From the NCBI GenBank assembly GCA_005408345.1, contig SEMN01000531.1, positions 248,001 to 312,000 on the forward strand: a DNA stretch of 64,000 nucleotides. Reading direction: 5' to 3'. Of the stretch, positions 11,076-23,903 are shown piece by piece; within the stretch, counting starts at the first letter, position 1, and each line of letters opens with the position of its first letter. The position numbers and the translations under genes were made by a program. The stretch comes from Macquaria australasica. Taxonomy: Eukaryota; Chordata; Actinopteri; Centrarchiformes; Percichthyidae. Below the pieces are notes generated by a model. It saw only the letters and a program-made list of their open reading frames with translations, searched no databases and was not told the DNA's origin.

Positions 11076-13140
11076 AACCAATGAAATTATGACACGGGGC
11101 CCCTTTTTAAGACGGGGCCATAACATGAGGTTATGGCCCCGGTAATGAAGGACCTGACTAAGTTGATACTAAGTTGAGACTAAGTTGTACTTTAATAATA
11201 CAAATTCTCTAGTAAATATGTAATTAATCAGATTATTAAAAAACAACTGACACACAGTGAACCTGGGTTTAGGGGCCCCTGAGAGTCTGGAGGTTTGCCT
11301 GGTTGGTACAGCACACCCTGATGAACTACCTCCTCTGTGTCACTACTACACAGTATTATTATTATTACAGAGCAAATCAACAAAGCTCAGTCGTGTCTCA
11401 AACCTAAATCAGAGAAGAAGGAGCTCTCGACCTGCTGGACGTCAGCTATTTCTTGTTGTTTGTTGTGTTTGACTTTTTAGTATCTTATATTGTTTTGTGT
11501 TTGTTTGCATTAATTTCATCTGGTTTTATTTCATTCATATAGAAAGTGTAGTCACTGTAAGAAGAATAGTAGAACAATAAGACTATTAAAGGATCAATAA
11601 TTAAATCCAAAGCTGAACACTGGAAAAAACAATGCACAGAAGCTTCAGGCCCCCAGCAGCTGTGAGTCCACCTGGTTGAGTTACACCTGAAGGTGAGCAC
11701 AGTGTGACCTGCTGCTCTGATGGTTTATATTTAGGCGTTTTCTCACGCTGATTCTGAGGCCACACCTGATGATGCGTCTTCACCTCAGCACCACCTGACC
11801 TCGATTCCCCCGCCCACACACACACACACACACACACACATCCTGTCCCAGCAGGCTTTGAGGCAGAAACCACCGCCGCCTCCGTCTGTGACGCAGGCGT
11901 CTTCGTGCTGCTCGTCTTCATCGAGCGACCACATCCTGTGGAAACAGTGAGGCAGAAGATTTTCCAGCAGCAGCAGCAGCCAATCAGATCGCAGATACAA
12001 ACACCTCCACAGAATGACAAAGAATGATTTATATAACTGTTTACAGTGTGATAAACCAGATATATGTTCACAACTAACATTAATGTTTTGTTGATATTCA
12101 TTCATTTACTTATTTTTCTGTCATGGATTTATTTCATCTTATTATTAATGCTTCTTAAAATAATCTCCAGTTTCATTTCTTTCAATCCCTAAATAAGGAC
12201 GACGCCCCATGTTTGGCCTTTGACCTTCCTTGTATTCAGTATAAATGTTGACCACACACAGAAACACAGCAGTCGTCACTTTAATCTGCACAGTCTGTCT
12301 GAACACTGATGATGATTTCACTCACATTATTATAATATCGCTCTGTCAGCCAGCACACGTTCTCCTGCAGCGTTTGAGGGAGTGAAGTTAAGTTAGATGT
12401 TTTTTATTTTGCCCAACAGTTAAAGGATCATTCTCGGTCTAATCTTTGTAGTTGTGTCCATCATTTCTATCAGTTAGAAGTGATGTTACCAGCAAATAAC
12501 AAAAAAGTTATTATTTCTGGCTCCAGACTCACTGTATCTCAACCTGTTTGTGCATATTTAGTGAAAATGTGAAGCATATGCTGCTCTAAAGCACATGATG
12601 AAGGCAACTCTCCACCATACTTATGCAGCAACTTGCTCGTAACTAATGTTTTCTGCTAAAAACAGTTATTCTGTGATTTTTCTGGGATCAAATGTTTTTT
12701 TCATTTTTTTAAAGCTGGCTGCTCAGTTTCTCCTGCTGAGGCCTGCTCTATGCATCTATGTGGACAGCTGACCAAATGTGACAGTGTAACATGTGATGGT
12801 GACACCCTGCTGCTCTGACAGCCTCCACTCTGCTGGTTTCAGTCTTTCCACCACATGTTAAACCTGGTCTGATCAGGTCTGGCTCTCAGTCGGTGGACCA
12901 GTTCATCCTGAAGGTGCAAGGTGGGCGCAGCAGCCCGTACATTACAACATATAAAAACTCCAGATCACTTAGTGTGCAAATTCTTCATTAATAGCAACAA
13001 ACAGCATTTTGTTGTCAGATAGTTCAGTTATTCATCAGAGCAGATAACAGGCCACTGTTATGATCACTGTAATGTACATTTACAATCAAACTAACTGAAA
13101 TATCACACACCAAATGTTCATATACATGTATGTATGTATG

Positions 13141-13193
<53 letters not shown>

Positions 13194-13574
13194 ATGAATA
13201 AAACTATAAATACATGAAGCTTCAGACAAACTAAACGTCAGATTTACACTCTGACACCAAACTTTATCTTCCAAAAGTGAATTTATCTTCAAACTCTGCA
13301 GAGATGTCAGAGCTACTGACATCACTCTGTCCTCCACAGGATGAAGACCATGGACACTGGCTGAAAGCTCTCACTGGGTTAGCAGCTCCTCACATCTCCC
13401 AAAACATTAGAGTAAATTTTACAGTAGGCTTTATTTTTTAATAAATCCATCACGTATTCCAAATGTGAGCAGTTAACTGAAAATATATCAACACAATAAC
13501 ACCTGCAGGATGAAGTTTCTGACAGCCTCCACCTTCACACATCAACTCCCAAAGCATCCTGGGTAAACTGGACA
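11076..13574. other. Intergenic DNA with microsatellites, no gene recognised
   Basis: Contains a (CA)n tract at about 11816-11840, an 11-bp GC-rich perfect hairpin at 11114-11140, and a compound (ATGT)n(AT)n(GT)n tract at about 13125-13195. Several short open frames cross the microsatellites and are not credible genes. Confidence 0.6.
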
Positions 13575-14063
13575 TGGGTAAACATGTAACTAAGTACATG
13601 TACTCAAATACTGTATTTATACTGTATTTATATAGGTACTTTACTTGAGTATTTCCATTGTACTTTTACTCCACTGCAATTCAGAGGCAAATATTGTACT
13701 TTTACTACTTTTATCTGATAACTTGAGTCACTTTACAGATTCAGATTATTGATACAGATTATAATCAGCTAATAAATGTGTTATTATTGATGAATCTACC
13801 AGCAGAATATAGTGATTAAAAGCAGCTCCACCAGCTGCAGCATTAAAGCGATGAACACATGAATGCATCAATCATTATAATCAATATTATCATATAGATT
13901 ATTCAGCATAATGAGTACTTTTACTTTCTGTCTTTTAAAGCTTTAAAGTATATTTTAAAGCTAATACTTTTGTACTTTTACTTAAGTAAAATTTTGAATG
14001 CAGGACTTTTACTTATAACAGAGTATTTCTGCTCTGTGGTATTAGTACTTTTACTTAGTACTT
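13575..14063. mobile_element. hAT-like MITE, nearly full-length copy
   Basis: Shows the diagnostic order of words for this fish repeat: 'AAGTACATGTACTCAAATACTGTA', 'ACTTTACTTGAGTATTTCCATT', 'TACTTTTACTCCACT', 'AAAGCAGCTCCACCAGCTGCA', 'ATAATGAGTACTTTTACTTT', 'GTAAAATTTTGAATGCAGGA' and 'GGTATTAGTACTTTTACTTA'. Both termini are eroded, so no target-site duplication could be read. Non-coding. Confidence 0.8.
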
Positions 14064-15242
14064 ACAATACATATGCATGTCAATCAAATGATCACTTCTC
14101 ATAAATGATCATCTCTGATGAGGACTGAATTGTGTTCATGTAGAGTGTGTGTGTGTGGGGTGTGTGTGTTTGTGTGTGTGTGTGCGGTTATCTGAAATAG
14201 AAACCTGAAGACATATTTCTGATCACTAGTGACGAATCAGAGCTCTAAAAATAACAGTTAAAATCTACAAAGTGTAGATTAAAAACTAAAATCAGTCTGT
14301 CAATATTCATTTACTTGTTCTGTGTTGTAACATTAAAACAATCAATCACAAATCAATTATAAACAATAAAAATATTAAGAAGAACACACTCTGGGACCGT
14401 GCCAGTGGAAAACAGGTGGAGTGGAAGTGGGCTCTCTCTCACACACACGCGCACACACACACACACACACACACACAGCTGTGAGTTGGCTGTGTAACAC
14501 ATGCAGTGATCAGACCAACATCCTCTGAATGACTCTGATTAGAACTGAACTACGAACTAAGTTCATCACAGAACAAACATGGACACATTTTCATCAATAC
14601 AACCTCCACATCCCATAATGATCAGTGTCGACTTTAAAATGTCTGAATGATGAGAAAGGAAACTGAACTGACTTCTCTTTCATTTCCTGTTTGTTTTGAT
14701 GTTACAGAGTAACTTTTATTAAAGATTCAGAGTTAAACTCCTGCACATTGGAAGTTACAGGACTTTGTGTTTGACTGTAACTGTGAGACGGATGAACTCT
14801 GTTTGTCAGGGTTCATTCGCTGCAGAAATCTGTGTTTTGTGCATTTGTTTTTCTGCATGGTGAACTGCTGCAGGCAAAACTGACCACTGAATGAGTACTA
14901 AACTCACTAAGAACACTGTTCAGTCACATATAATCATAGATCACGTTTGTTATGACACGACATGATAGCATCCTGTGTTCAAGACGATTAGCAGAGGTTA
15001 GAGGATGATTGTTTGGGACAACAAAAAGAGACATATTTGCCTATTTTTTTAAAAACGAGCTGAGGACTTGACATAAAAAAGCAACTGGGGATTTCAGAAC
15101 ACATTAAAATACACTGTTGATGTGTCTCTGCTCAAACTAGTCAACTCCTGCAACACATAAAAAGTTGTTGTCACTCTTGGCAGAAAATGGTTCATGAAAG
15201 GTGGTCCTGTGTTTGGACCTACAGTTCAGTTCTTTTTGTTAA
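14064..15242. other. Intergenic DNA with (GT)n and (CA)n tracts
   Basis: Dinucleotide tracts at about 14143-14186 (GT) and 14442-14476 (CA). No exon or repeat family recognised otherwise. Confidence 0.6.
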
Positions 15243-15560
15243 ATGTCAAGTCAATTTTATTTATACAACCCAATGTCACAAATCACAGTTTGCCTCAGGG
15301 GGCTTTACAGTCTGTACAGCAGACGACCCCTCTTTAGAGCCTTGAATCAAATAAAGAAATACCCTTTAACAGGGACAAACTATTAGAAAGCTCAGGAAGA
15401 GCAGAGGAGGGATCCCTCTTCAGGACAGACAGACAGGAAACAGATATCATGGACAGAACAGACCTACATAATAATATGACAGTATGGACAATAATCATGA
15501 CAGAATTATAAATAGATGTTATATGAAAACTATGGATTCAGGAGGACGTCGAGCAACTTC
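15243..15560 (+). mobile_element. Interspersed repeat common in percomorph fish, family not named
   Basis: Contains 'AAGTCAATTTTATTTATACA', 'CACAAATCACAGTTTGCCTC', 'GGGGGCTTTACAGTCTGTAC', 'TTTAACAGGGACAAACTATT' and 'GAGGAGGGATCCCTCTTCAG'. I recognise this order of blocks from many fish intergenic and intronic sequences. It is non-coding. I cannot assign a transposon class from this copy alone. Confidence 0.65.
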
Positions 15561-16708
15561 AGGTGTCGCCAAACAGACAGGAGAACGTCTAAAATGAGTG
15601 TCCATTTTAAGTTTCAGACTGGTTATAATGTTCTTGAGCTGTAAACTGCAGCCCTGTCTGAAGGGACTTGAAGCTCGAGACAGGACACGTTTACTTTATT
15701 AACATTTAACTGAAAACTCCATCTTTCCTCTGACCTGAACCAAAGGGTTTTTGTTCACAACACGCAGGAATCAGGATGTGAACTTGAAATTGTTTTCCCA
15801 GTTTGTTGTGGAAGAACTGGGCTGGTCTGCACAGAGTCCAGACCTCCAGCCCACCCCACCCCACCCCACACCACACCTTTGGGCTGAACTGGACCCCCGA
15901 CTGAGTGCCAGACCTGTTCACCAGCATCAGTGGCCGATAATGCCACACATACCTCTGGTCATGTAGTGTATCTGTACATTCTGTATTTGAATTTATTGTT
16001 CAGGTTAAAACGTCCTCACTTTCAAGGTCTAAAACTCACACTGGTCCTCACAAAGACAGAAGAGCACACACACACACTCTCTCTCTCTTATCTCTGCACT
16101 GCTGGTGTTTTCGTGCAGCAGAACAAACAGGAAACCACAGAGAGAATCGCAGCTCGATCCAGTTTGAGCTGCTGATCACAAACTGATTACTGTTCTGTCT
16201 CTTTTATTAACAAGCTAAATTAATTTAAACACAGCCATCAATCCTTTTCCATCGAACGGCTCAGGTCTGTAAACCAGCAGAGCCTCTGAAAGCAGCTGAT
16301 CAACTGCCCACGTGGTGAAGGAACTTTCTGATCATTTGTTCCTCATATGACTCAATCACTTCCTTTAAATCAACAGTGTTCATTTCTCACCGTCTCGTCA
16401 GTTCACACACTTTTACAGATTCACAGTAAGACGTTATTAACAGCACACATTTTGACTAATAACATCAGTATTGAGTTTTAGATCATTATGACAAAGACGA
16501 CATTAATTCACACACAACAAAATGTCATGAATGGCATAATAAAGTCCAAACGTTACGTCCAAAACAACAAAGATGCAGGAGACCAGGTGACATCACCTCA
16601 GATATATGTTATAACTATCAGCTCGCACATTCAAATTCATAATCCATAATTTGACCTTCCTTTGAAAATGCTGGTGGTTACAAATATATTTTTAATGTGC
16701 AAAGAGAA

Positions 16709-16742
<34 letters not shown>

Positions 16743-19700
16743 GATACTGAACACACTCAGTTCTTTTCTTTTTCTGTTCCAAGCTGGTACATAAAGACAC
16801 TGAAACATCTGCACACTGTGACATATGCAGAAAACATGTTTGTAATGTTTGTCTGACTTTACTGAACATTTTCTGAACAGTGTGCCGGCTTTTTAATTTA
16901 TTCCAAATACTGACGACCTGAAGGAACAGGTGCACATGTTGGAGTAAAACCTCAGCAAACTTCAACAAACCCGACAAAGATGACGATGTTACATTTAAGT
17001 GTTCATGTCTGAGACACTTCGTTAGAACCGAGCCATCATTAATGTTCCAGCCGTGTTTCCTGGCCTCTACAGCGTGATATTGATCTCTGACATAAAATAG
17101 AAATAAAATAAATACAGTAAAACAACCAACCGGTAGTTTTCAGCTACACTGAATGAAGAAACTGCTGCTGGTCTGTAAATTACTACAGTTTATTGTTTTA
17201 ATCCACCAACTGTAGAAGTTAGTACAAGAACATCTTGATGTTCAACCCAAGCCAGTCTGCTAATCTTGTTAACAGTGTATGTAAATGGCCTGTGGGCCAA
17301 ATCTGGCCCGTGATAGGGTGCCCGGTGGCCCGCTGACCATTTTCTAATGAAACAATGAAAATAAATTCATTCACACTGGGAATTTTTCGTTTATACCAAT
17401 TAGTAAATGTTCAGTAATGTCCCTTGGCTGTTCTGTGTTCTGCGATCTATGCAGTGCAGGTGGTGACACTTGATTTCTGTGAAAAGTTCACGAACATCTG
17501 TCTTGCACGAGGCAGAAACTAATGAGGGCTAACTTCTCCCATGTGCCTGTGCTGGGCTGCCACTGCATTTGCCTCTTGGTCCACAATGAAAACAGGCGAT
17601 TCAGTGAAGACTTGACGGATGAATTAGCCTTTATTATCTCACCAAACCTCTGTGTTTAATTTGCCATATAAACAACTTCTGTACGCAGGTGGATAATATC
17701 AGGCACCATCACCAGTCACAACATGCTAGCTTCAATAAAGCGTTCCCGTCTGGTAGCACCGCACGATATCTGATCAATATAATTAATGTTTGGTTATTAA
17801 CTGGCCCCCAGCCTCCTGTCATTTTGCAGAAGTGACCCCCGGGCAAAACAAGTATATAGTATTTAGAGTACATAGACATACACTCCATCCTCTTCATTTC
17901 AAACACTGTGCAGCTCTTTTCATTTTAAAAACAGATATATTTCACATATTTGTCATATTTCTTATGGTAAATGTTTCTGTTTTATGTTTTATGATTCTTG
18001 TCTTTTGCAGGACTTGTTGTTTCTTTGTCATTTCTCTTGCTGTGTTTATTGTGATGCACTAAAAACAGGGCAGATTCATTGTGAAAACCTATTTGCCAAT
18101 AAACCTGATTCTGTGGAAACATTGTCAGTAAAAATGCAGTGTTCAGAATTTGTATTTAAAGAGGTCAAACTTATATTCCTGTAAATCGTTGGACTTCAGT
18201 GTTTGTGCAGTGACTCAGTTGTTTCCTGTAAACCTCCATCAGTCGACTCTGCAGGCCTCAGTTTGTTTAATGACACACACTGATGTTAGTTTGACTCAGT
18301 GTTTCAAACTGAAAACACACCTACTTACATATAATATAGAAAAACACAGTGACTGACTTCACAAGTATCTTCTGGGTTTCTCTTCATCAGCAGAACTTCA
18401 TTGTGTAAACTTTCATATTTAACACATGAGAGTCTGTGTGCACGGCAGACCTGCTGACTGCTGCTCTTCCTGGTTTGGACTCTTTGGTTCCAACAAGAGA
18501 AACATCTTAAAAACACATTTTCTCAGTCAGTGTCTTAATGTGAGTGATGACATCATACATGAACGTTTCTGTTACAGCATACAGTTGTAGTTTAGGAAAC
18601 AGGGAGGAAGCACAAAGCCAGGTGGAGGCTGTTCCAGCAGCAGATTAACGTGTTGGAGTCACCTGTTCAGCACCTGTTCCACCTGCAGTGCATCTGAAGG
18701 TTTTCTCATCATAAAAACAAAACCTCCATTGTTATAACAAGAAAGGTTAAAACCAGCGTTGCTTCTCATCCAGTCAGAGTCAAAAACACACATTTTGTTA
18801 TGAGTCATGGGCAGATTATCAGATGATGGGCCCCTGGACACACCTCTCATTGTACCTACAGTAGACGCCCATTCTTTGTTGTTAAATCTGAAAACAGACT
18901 TTTAAATTAGCTCTTTACAGTCATGACAGACACTTCACTCACATGTCTTCCTTTGAGGGCCCCTACACCAGAGCCTCTGCGTGAAGTTGCTGTTATAAAC
19001 TTTGCATGTTTTGTCCCATAGTCAAAGGGCTTAATCATTCATGTCATAACAAAGCCCCAAAAGTCCCACTGAGAAACTGAAGGAGCAGCCAAAACATTTG
19101 AAGATCACGTGAAAGAAACCATCATGATGCATTTTAAATGAGTTAACTCGCATTAGAAACTCTGTCTGTACACCTGCAGGACCAAACAGGAGATTTTCTG
19201 CAGGGCGGGTGGGTATTTGAGGTGCTGCCTGTTGAAGAATGCTCTCTAAACCATTATGCATATCAGATAACCTACACTGATGGATTTATTATTATTATTT
19301 ATTTTCTTGTGGTGTATCACTTGACTGTGTGCACCTTTAAATATGTTTTAGGCATTAACTGTGTGAGTGAGATTCCTCACAAACATAAAAAACCCTATTT
19401 AGAATAATCTGCAATAATCAGGGGATGCCATGTTTATTGCAGATATATGATTGTTAAGCCTGTTATCATCATTTTTCAAGAAAGAGAAGCTTGAGTGGGC
19501 TACAAATGTCTGCTCTCATTAGATTAATGAGTATAGAAACAGGTCGATAGGGGGCGCTATTAAAGTTTGCCTCTGGGCACCCGTGCCTGATCAGTAATCA
19601 CCCAGTGTATAAATCAATAGTAAGTGGACACTGAAGCAGCATGTGTCAGTAGTCTTTATAGAACAGTTCTGTTAGCTTTGTCCACTTTTTAATATATAAT

Positions 19701-20684
19701 TATAACTTTATGCACTTTGTTTTACCAGATGTGAAACAAACTTCAAATAAACTGTCAGTGATTGACACTAATGTTTAACAGATAAAAAAAAAAAAACATA
19801 CTGAACATTGTTTTACAACCTAAATTACTTCAGTTTGGGGTCCTCAGCTGTAACACGTGATTTAACACGTCGCTCTCCAATCCCAAATCCTGCGAGTAAT
19901 TTATCAGGATTTCTGCTGTTGGAGTTTTATAACAGTTTTATTATTAGAGTATAACAGTCTAACAGTTTGACCTGTTTAGGTCAAACTCACCCCCGACATA
20001 TTTAACATCTCTTTGATAACAAACATTTCTTTCTCAGTGAAAGACTTTTGGACAAACAAAAGGAAAATATATTTGTTCATGCAGCTTTTATAACAAATAA
20101 ATTTCCTTATTTGGTGAAAATTATGTTTTATGCTCATTTACAGTAATTTCAGTATTTTGTCCAGTTTGTGTCAAAGTGAAGCGTTTAATAGCACTTCAAT
20201 ATTTTTCTACATGTTGTAATTAAATTTTTTTTTAAAAGATTAAAAAAAGGGAAAACATTGGTTGATTTTGCTGTTTATTATTATCATTGTGGTGGTGGTT
20301 TGAGCTTGGCTGCAGAGTGGGAGAAGTGGAGGAGTGGCTCAGGAGCTCAGGGCAGGTAGCCCTGAGAAACACAGGTGCAAGGCATTAATCAATCTGTGTG
20401 CTTATATCAGTAGTGGCAGCCCTGAGGAGAGTGGTCGGGAAGGAGCGGAAAGAAGCCAAGCTGGGCCAGAGGACCACAATGGAAAGAGTGCTGTACATAG
20501 TTGTAAATAATCGGGCCGAACGGCTCCTGAAATGTCATCCAGTGTGTGGTGTTTTCTCTGTTGACAGGCCCACAGTAGCCAGTGTCGCTATAATCATTAT
20601 TCTTACAGATACAGCAGTGAAGTCTGTGTGAAGTAAAAAACAGGAAGAGTTGAAGCAGGAATTATGAATAATAACACAACAGTC
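15561..20684. other. Intergenic DNA downstream of TRAC, no gene recognised
   Basis: No supported exons on either strand. It includes a (TA)n tract at about 16711-16740. A GC-richer patch at about 17280-17700 has the wording 'CTGTGGGCCAAATCTGGCCC', which I associate loosely with the ends of hAT-derived elements. A patch at about 20280-20590 has higher GC and may be a fragment of another retroelement. An alpha-chain enhancer would be expected somewhere downstream of TRAC; no cluster of T-cell factor sites could be supported by eye. Confidence 0.5.
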
Positions 20685-21096
20685 ATACAACTTTCTTTTT
20701 TAGTTTTTATTGTAACAACGTCACACAGGAAATATCACACAGAGCAGTTTTTTAAGTTTTCTTTTGAGTTTTCTACTGAAAGCAGGACGATCAGCGTGTT
20801 AAATGTAACTGTGATATTTACATCAGCAGGACAGAAAGAGTCAATATTCATTCATCAAAACTCCTCCAGCATAATAAAGACTATATGTATTACAGGATGC
20901 CTTCGTGTCTGTCGACAGTGTGATGGTATTAACAGATGAACAGCTGATATGATATTTACATGTTACTATACATGATGCAGATATATGAAAGAAGAAGTGA
21001 AGCTGAGCGACGACTCTGTTCCATCGAGTCGATCAGAAAGTCGTTCTGTGAATCAGTCATCTTGGAGTTTGTCTCTGGTGAAGCTTGGCTGAGTTT
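20685..21096 (-). CDS. TRAC: TRAC exon 4: stop codon completion and 3' UTR
   Basis: The minus strand shows an acceptor TTTTATCTTGTAG directly before AAACTCAGCC. Joined to the last base (T) of exon 3, the first two bases (AA) make a TAA stop straight after Leu-Trp-Met-Ser-Gln. In mammals the TRAC stop codon likewise sits at the exon 3/exon 4 junction and exon 4 is untranslated, which supports this choice. A polyadenylation signal AATAAA lies at 20706-20711. The 3' end near 20685 is set from that signal and is approximate. Intron 3 (1872 bp) is the longest in the gene. Confidence 0.55.
20706..20711 (-). promoter_or_regulatory. Probable TRAC polyadenylation signal AATAAA
   Basis: Canonical AATAAA on the minus strand, 385 bp after the proposed start of exon 4. 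It is the first such hexamer noticed downstream of the stop codon, but no transcript evidence is available. Confidence 0.5.
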
Positions 21097-22968
21097 CTAC
21101 AAGATAAAACATGAAACTAATTTAATTCATGTGACCTGAAACAGACAAAGATCCACTGATGGCAGAGGTTTGACTTGACACTTGACTTGTGAAAGCAGTG
21201 AAAACAGGGCACAGACTTCTTCTCTGTAGGTTTCTTAAATGTGATGCGAAATGTACAGGAAATTACAAAAAGGTGGCAACAGAAAATGTGAATCAGTGAG
21301 AGTTTCTGTTTTATCAAGATGTACGGAGTCAAAGAAGAGCCAAAAATATATCGGCAAGAAAAAACAAACATTTCTAGATAAAGAACTAATTTAGTAAGTA
21401 TGTTACAGGAACCTTTTAAGCAAATAATTTCAGAAACTATTTAACTGTATATTTGAATTGGAATAGTAATAATAATAATTAATAATAATAATTTCTGTAG
21501 TCTTTGGTATGTTTGTCTCCATACAGACAGCTTCAGAACAAAGGGACAAAACCAGTCCAGTAAAACCATCTAAGCCACTGATTAGGATCCATTAGTGAAT
21601 CTAAGCACAAAAGGTCAAAGTCGAACCAAGACATAACTCAACAAGCTCTAATGGACTTCACAACACAAAGTTCAGGCAGTAACTTTGATGTTCACCTTGG
21701 TTTTCTCCTCCATCAGTGGTTTAGATGATCAGGACAAACTGGACTTGTTTTATGTCTCATGGACGATGTTGCGTAAAATTCTTCATGTGTCCTTCCTCAG
21801 AACTGTAAATCAGGTCCATAATGGAAACCCTGTCACCTAATAATTATTCTTATAGAACTCATTTGTATATTTGCACATTTGTTTTGTAGGAAATGTTTAT
21901 ACTGGACGTATCTGCAAACTCATTTCATATGTTTTTATATAATATTCACATCTGGCAACTAAAGCTGATGAACGTTTTTTTCCTGAACTGTAACCAAGAG
22001 TTTTAGTTACCTAAATCTAACAACAGGTGGGACAAAGGACATGAACGCTGGTCTCTTTGTACATCCAACCATCCACCGCAACCTCAATAAAAATTATTTG
22101 GAATTTCACACTTCATACAAGTGAAGGCAGCAACTGAAATGAGTAGGATATAAACGTATTTTGTACAGACGGATTAAATACTGTAGTGTAGAGAAGGTGT
22201 GGGGGTCGGAGTAAACTCAACCACAGAACAGTAAGAACCTGAACAAAAGGTTGAATGTGAATGAGTCAAAAAACATCGTCATTAAACTCAATCTGAGGTT
22301 CGTGCAATCGCCCAAGTGACACTTTCTTTGGTGAGTATTGTCATAAGTTAGTTTAGTTAGTTTTAAAAAACACGCTTTATTCTACTTTGCTGGATTATTT
22401 TTTTTATTGCTGTCAATGAAGCTTTTAATGTGAAACACTTTCAGCAGGTGTGTCACATTAAAAGCCTACCAAGAAAGCTGCTGGAAGGCTTTTAATCTGA
22501 AAAACCAGTGCAGGAAGTTTTTGAGGTTTATTAACAGGAGCTTAACAGCGGGTTAATTGATTAATCATTTAGTCTATAAAACACCAGAGAACAGAATAAA
22601 GTGTCCATGACGGTTTCCCACAGTCCGAGGTGACATCTTCAAACGTCTTATTTTGTCCGACTAACAGTTCGAAACCCAAAGCGAATCAGTTTATTGTAGT
22701 CAGACAGAAGAAAGAACATTCTCACATTCAAGAAACTGGAGCCACAAAATGTTTGGCTGACTGAAATGATTAATCAATGAGCTCTAAAGCTTAGAAGGAA
22801 ACAGGAAGTGTTGAGTTTGTATCAACAGCAAATTAAAACAGAAGCAGATCAGAAAACAGAGAGTCTTCTTACTGAAATACCATCAATTATAAAACGGGAA
22901 ACTGGAAGTAAAGACCTGTCTGTTATATAAGCTTATATAAGGATGTATTTGTGTGGTGTTGTACTCAC
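21097..22968 (-). other. TRAC intron 3
   Basis: Runs from a strong donor GTGAGT (22963-22968) to the acceptor at 21097-21098. No repeat family or coding sequence recognised within it; there is a short (AAT)n patch near 21466-21492. Confidence 0.5.
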
Positions 22969-23076
22969 ACTGACTCATCCACAGCCGCAGGGTCATCAGG
23001 ACATTGAAGACGATGGTCTTGAGGAAGAGCAGCCTGAGGCCCAGGATGGTCAGAGTCATGAAGTTCACTGTCGGAT
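22969..23076 (-). CDS. TRAC: TRAC exon 3: transmembrane segment and short cytoplasmic tail
   Basis: The exon (108 nt) follows the acceptor TTTGCAG and ends at a GTGAGT donor. It encodes D-PTVNFMTLTI-LGLRLLFLKT-IVFNVLMTLR-LWMSQ. This is the TCR-alpha transmembrane helix. The arginine and lysine inside it, four residues apart from leucine-rich stretches, are the basic residues known to pair with acidic residues of CD3 subunits. FNVLMTLRLW is the conserved antigen-receptor transmembrane motif seen in TCR-alpha from fish to mammals. The reading phase (1) matches exon 2, and the tail is only a few residues long, as is normal. Without splicing the frame would run 24 residues into the intron. Confidence 0.95.
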
Positions 23077-23164
23077 CTGCAAACAACATCACAAACGTTC
23101 AACCAAAACACAAACAGAGGTTTTCAAACCCAAAGTCAACTGATCAGTCAGATTTAATACAGAC

Positions 23165-23206
23165 CTTTCTCCAAAGTGTCTTCACAGCTACCAGATTTAG
23201 AATCAT
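23165..23206 (-). CDS. TRAC: TRAC exon 2: connecting peptide
   Basis: A 42-nt exon between the acceptor GATTTCTTTCAG and a GTCTGT donor. With phase-1 joins on both sides it reads D-DSKSGSCEDTLEK. The single cysteine is the expected interchain disulphide with TCR-beta, and the acidic 'CEDTLE' wording is typical of teleost TRAC connecting peptides. The intron to exon 3 is only 88 bp; the intron to exon 1 is 493 bp. It is too short to appear as an open frame by itself, and the identification rests on phase, splice sites and the cysteine. Confidence 0.9.
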
Positions 23207-23699
23207 CTGAAAGAAATCAGACACAAGTGATTATTAGTCTTTTAATTACTATTCCATATAAATTACTGCAGCAGTCAAACTCCCTGCGGTGCTCATAAAA
23301 TGCATTGATGCCCCAAACAGTTTCAGAATCCCGCCATTTGAAAAGAGCTCCAAAAGCAAAATGGTAAACAGGAACTTCAACTACTATCGCCCCATTTTCC
23401 ATTTACAGTTTTTGGTTTAAACGTCTCCATTTTCCATAATCAGTCACAAGCCTTTACATTTTCCATCACAGATTTATCACTTCCATTTTCCTTCCCTCCT
23501 GAATGTATATATGATGATGGTATCATTTTCCATTTGAATATCAGATTTCCTTTTTAATTCTGAATTAATTTTAGCATTTAAATAGTGTCAGTAAAACCTT
23601 TCAATACACCACTGTTTTTCTTTTCCAGCTGAAATCCTGATCCTTTATGATAAAACTGATCTAATCAGATGTCGTACATATTAAATCATTCACACTTAC

Positions 23700-23903
23700 C
23701 TGGCTCACATTTGTGTCCATCATCTGACAACAGAGCCACCTGGTTGTACAGCGAGTCCTCTGATATCCGGACGGCCGGTGTCTTGTTGGAAAAAAGATTG
23801 TATTCATGGTCGTCTGTTGCATTGTGTCTGCTGAATCCAGTGGCCAGGCACACCTTAATGTCATCCTTTTCCAGTTTATAGTAGGACGGCTTGTACTCCT
23901 CTT
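23700..23903 (-). CDS. TRAC: TRAC exon 1: Ig-like constant domain of TCR alpha
   Basis: The exon follows the acceptor TGTGTTTTTCAG and ends at a GTAAGT donor. It is 204 nt, phase 1 at both ends, so the split first codon is completed by the last base of the chosen J. It encodes EEYKPSYYKLEKDDIKVCLA, TGFSRHNATDDHEYNLFSNK, TPAVRISEDSLYNQVALLSD and DGHKCEP. Two cysteines lie 47 residues apart (KVCLA and HKCEP) and would form the intradomain disulphide. NAT and NKT are possible N-glycosylation sites. The domain is short (about 68 residues) and has no tryptophan, as in other teleost TRAC genes. Exons 1-3 plus the split codons give a 118-residue constant region. TRAC is downstream of all J segments here, the normal TRA order. 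Confidence 0.97.

Noticed and set aside
11114..11140. GC-rich 11-bp perfect hairpin resembling a bacterial terminator
   Set aside because: The genome is vertebrate; a lone short hairpin in repeat-rich DNA has no terminator meaning here.
11601..12105. Long minus-strand open frames rich in CVCVCV
   Set aside because: They run through a (CA)n microsatellite and have no recognisable domain or splice context.
17280..17960. GC-richer patch with CTGTGGGCCAAATCTGGCCC, considered as a hAT transposon end
   Set aside because: No reading frame or terminal inverted repeat could be confirmed by eye, so it is mentioned only in the gene-free region note.
20281..20590. Higher-GC stretch just downstream of TRAC considered as an enhancer or LTR fragment
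   Set aside because: No recognisable factor-site cluster, primer-binding site or paired repeat; identity cannot be supported.
1..20684. Search for inverted TRAV segments downstream of TRAC, as known in some teleosts
   Set aside because: No V exon, leader, YYC motif or 23-RSS could be found on either strand in this interval.
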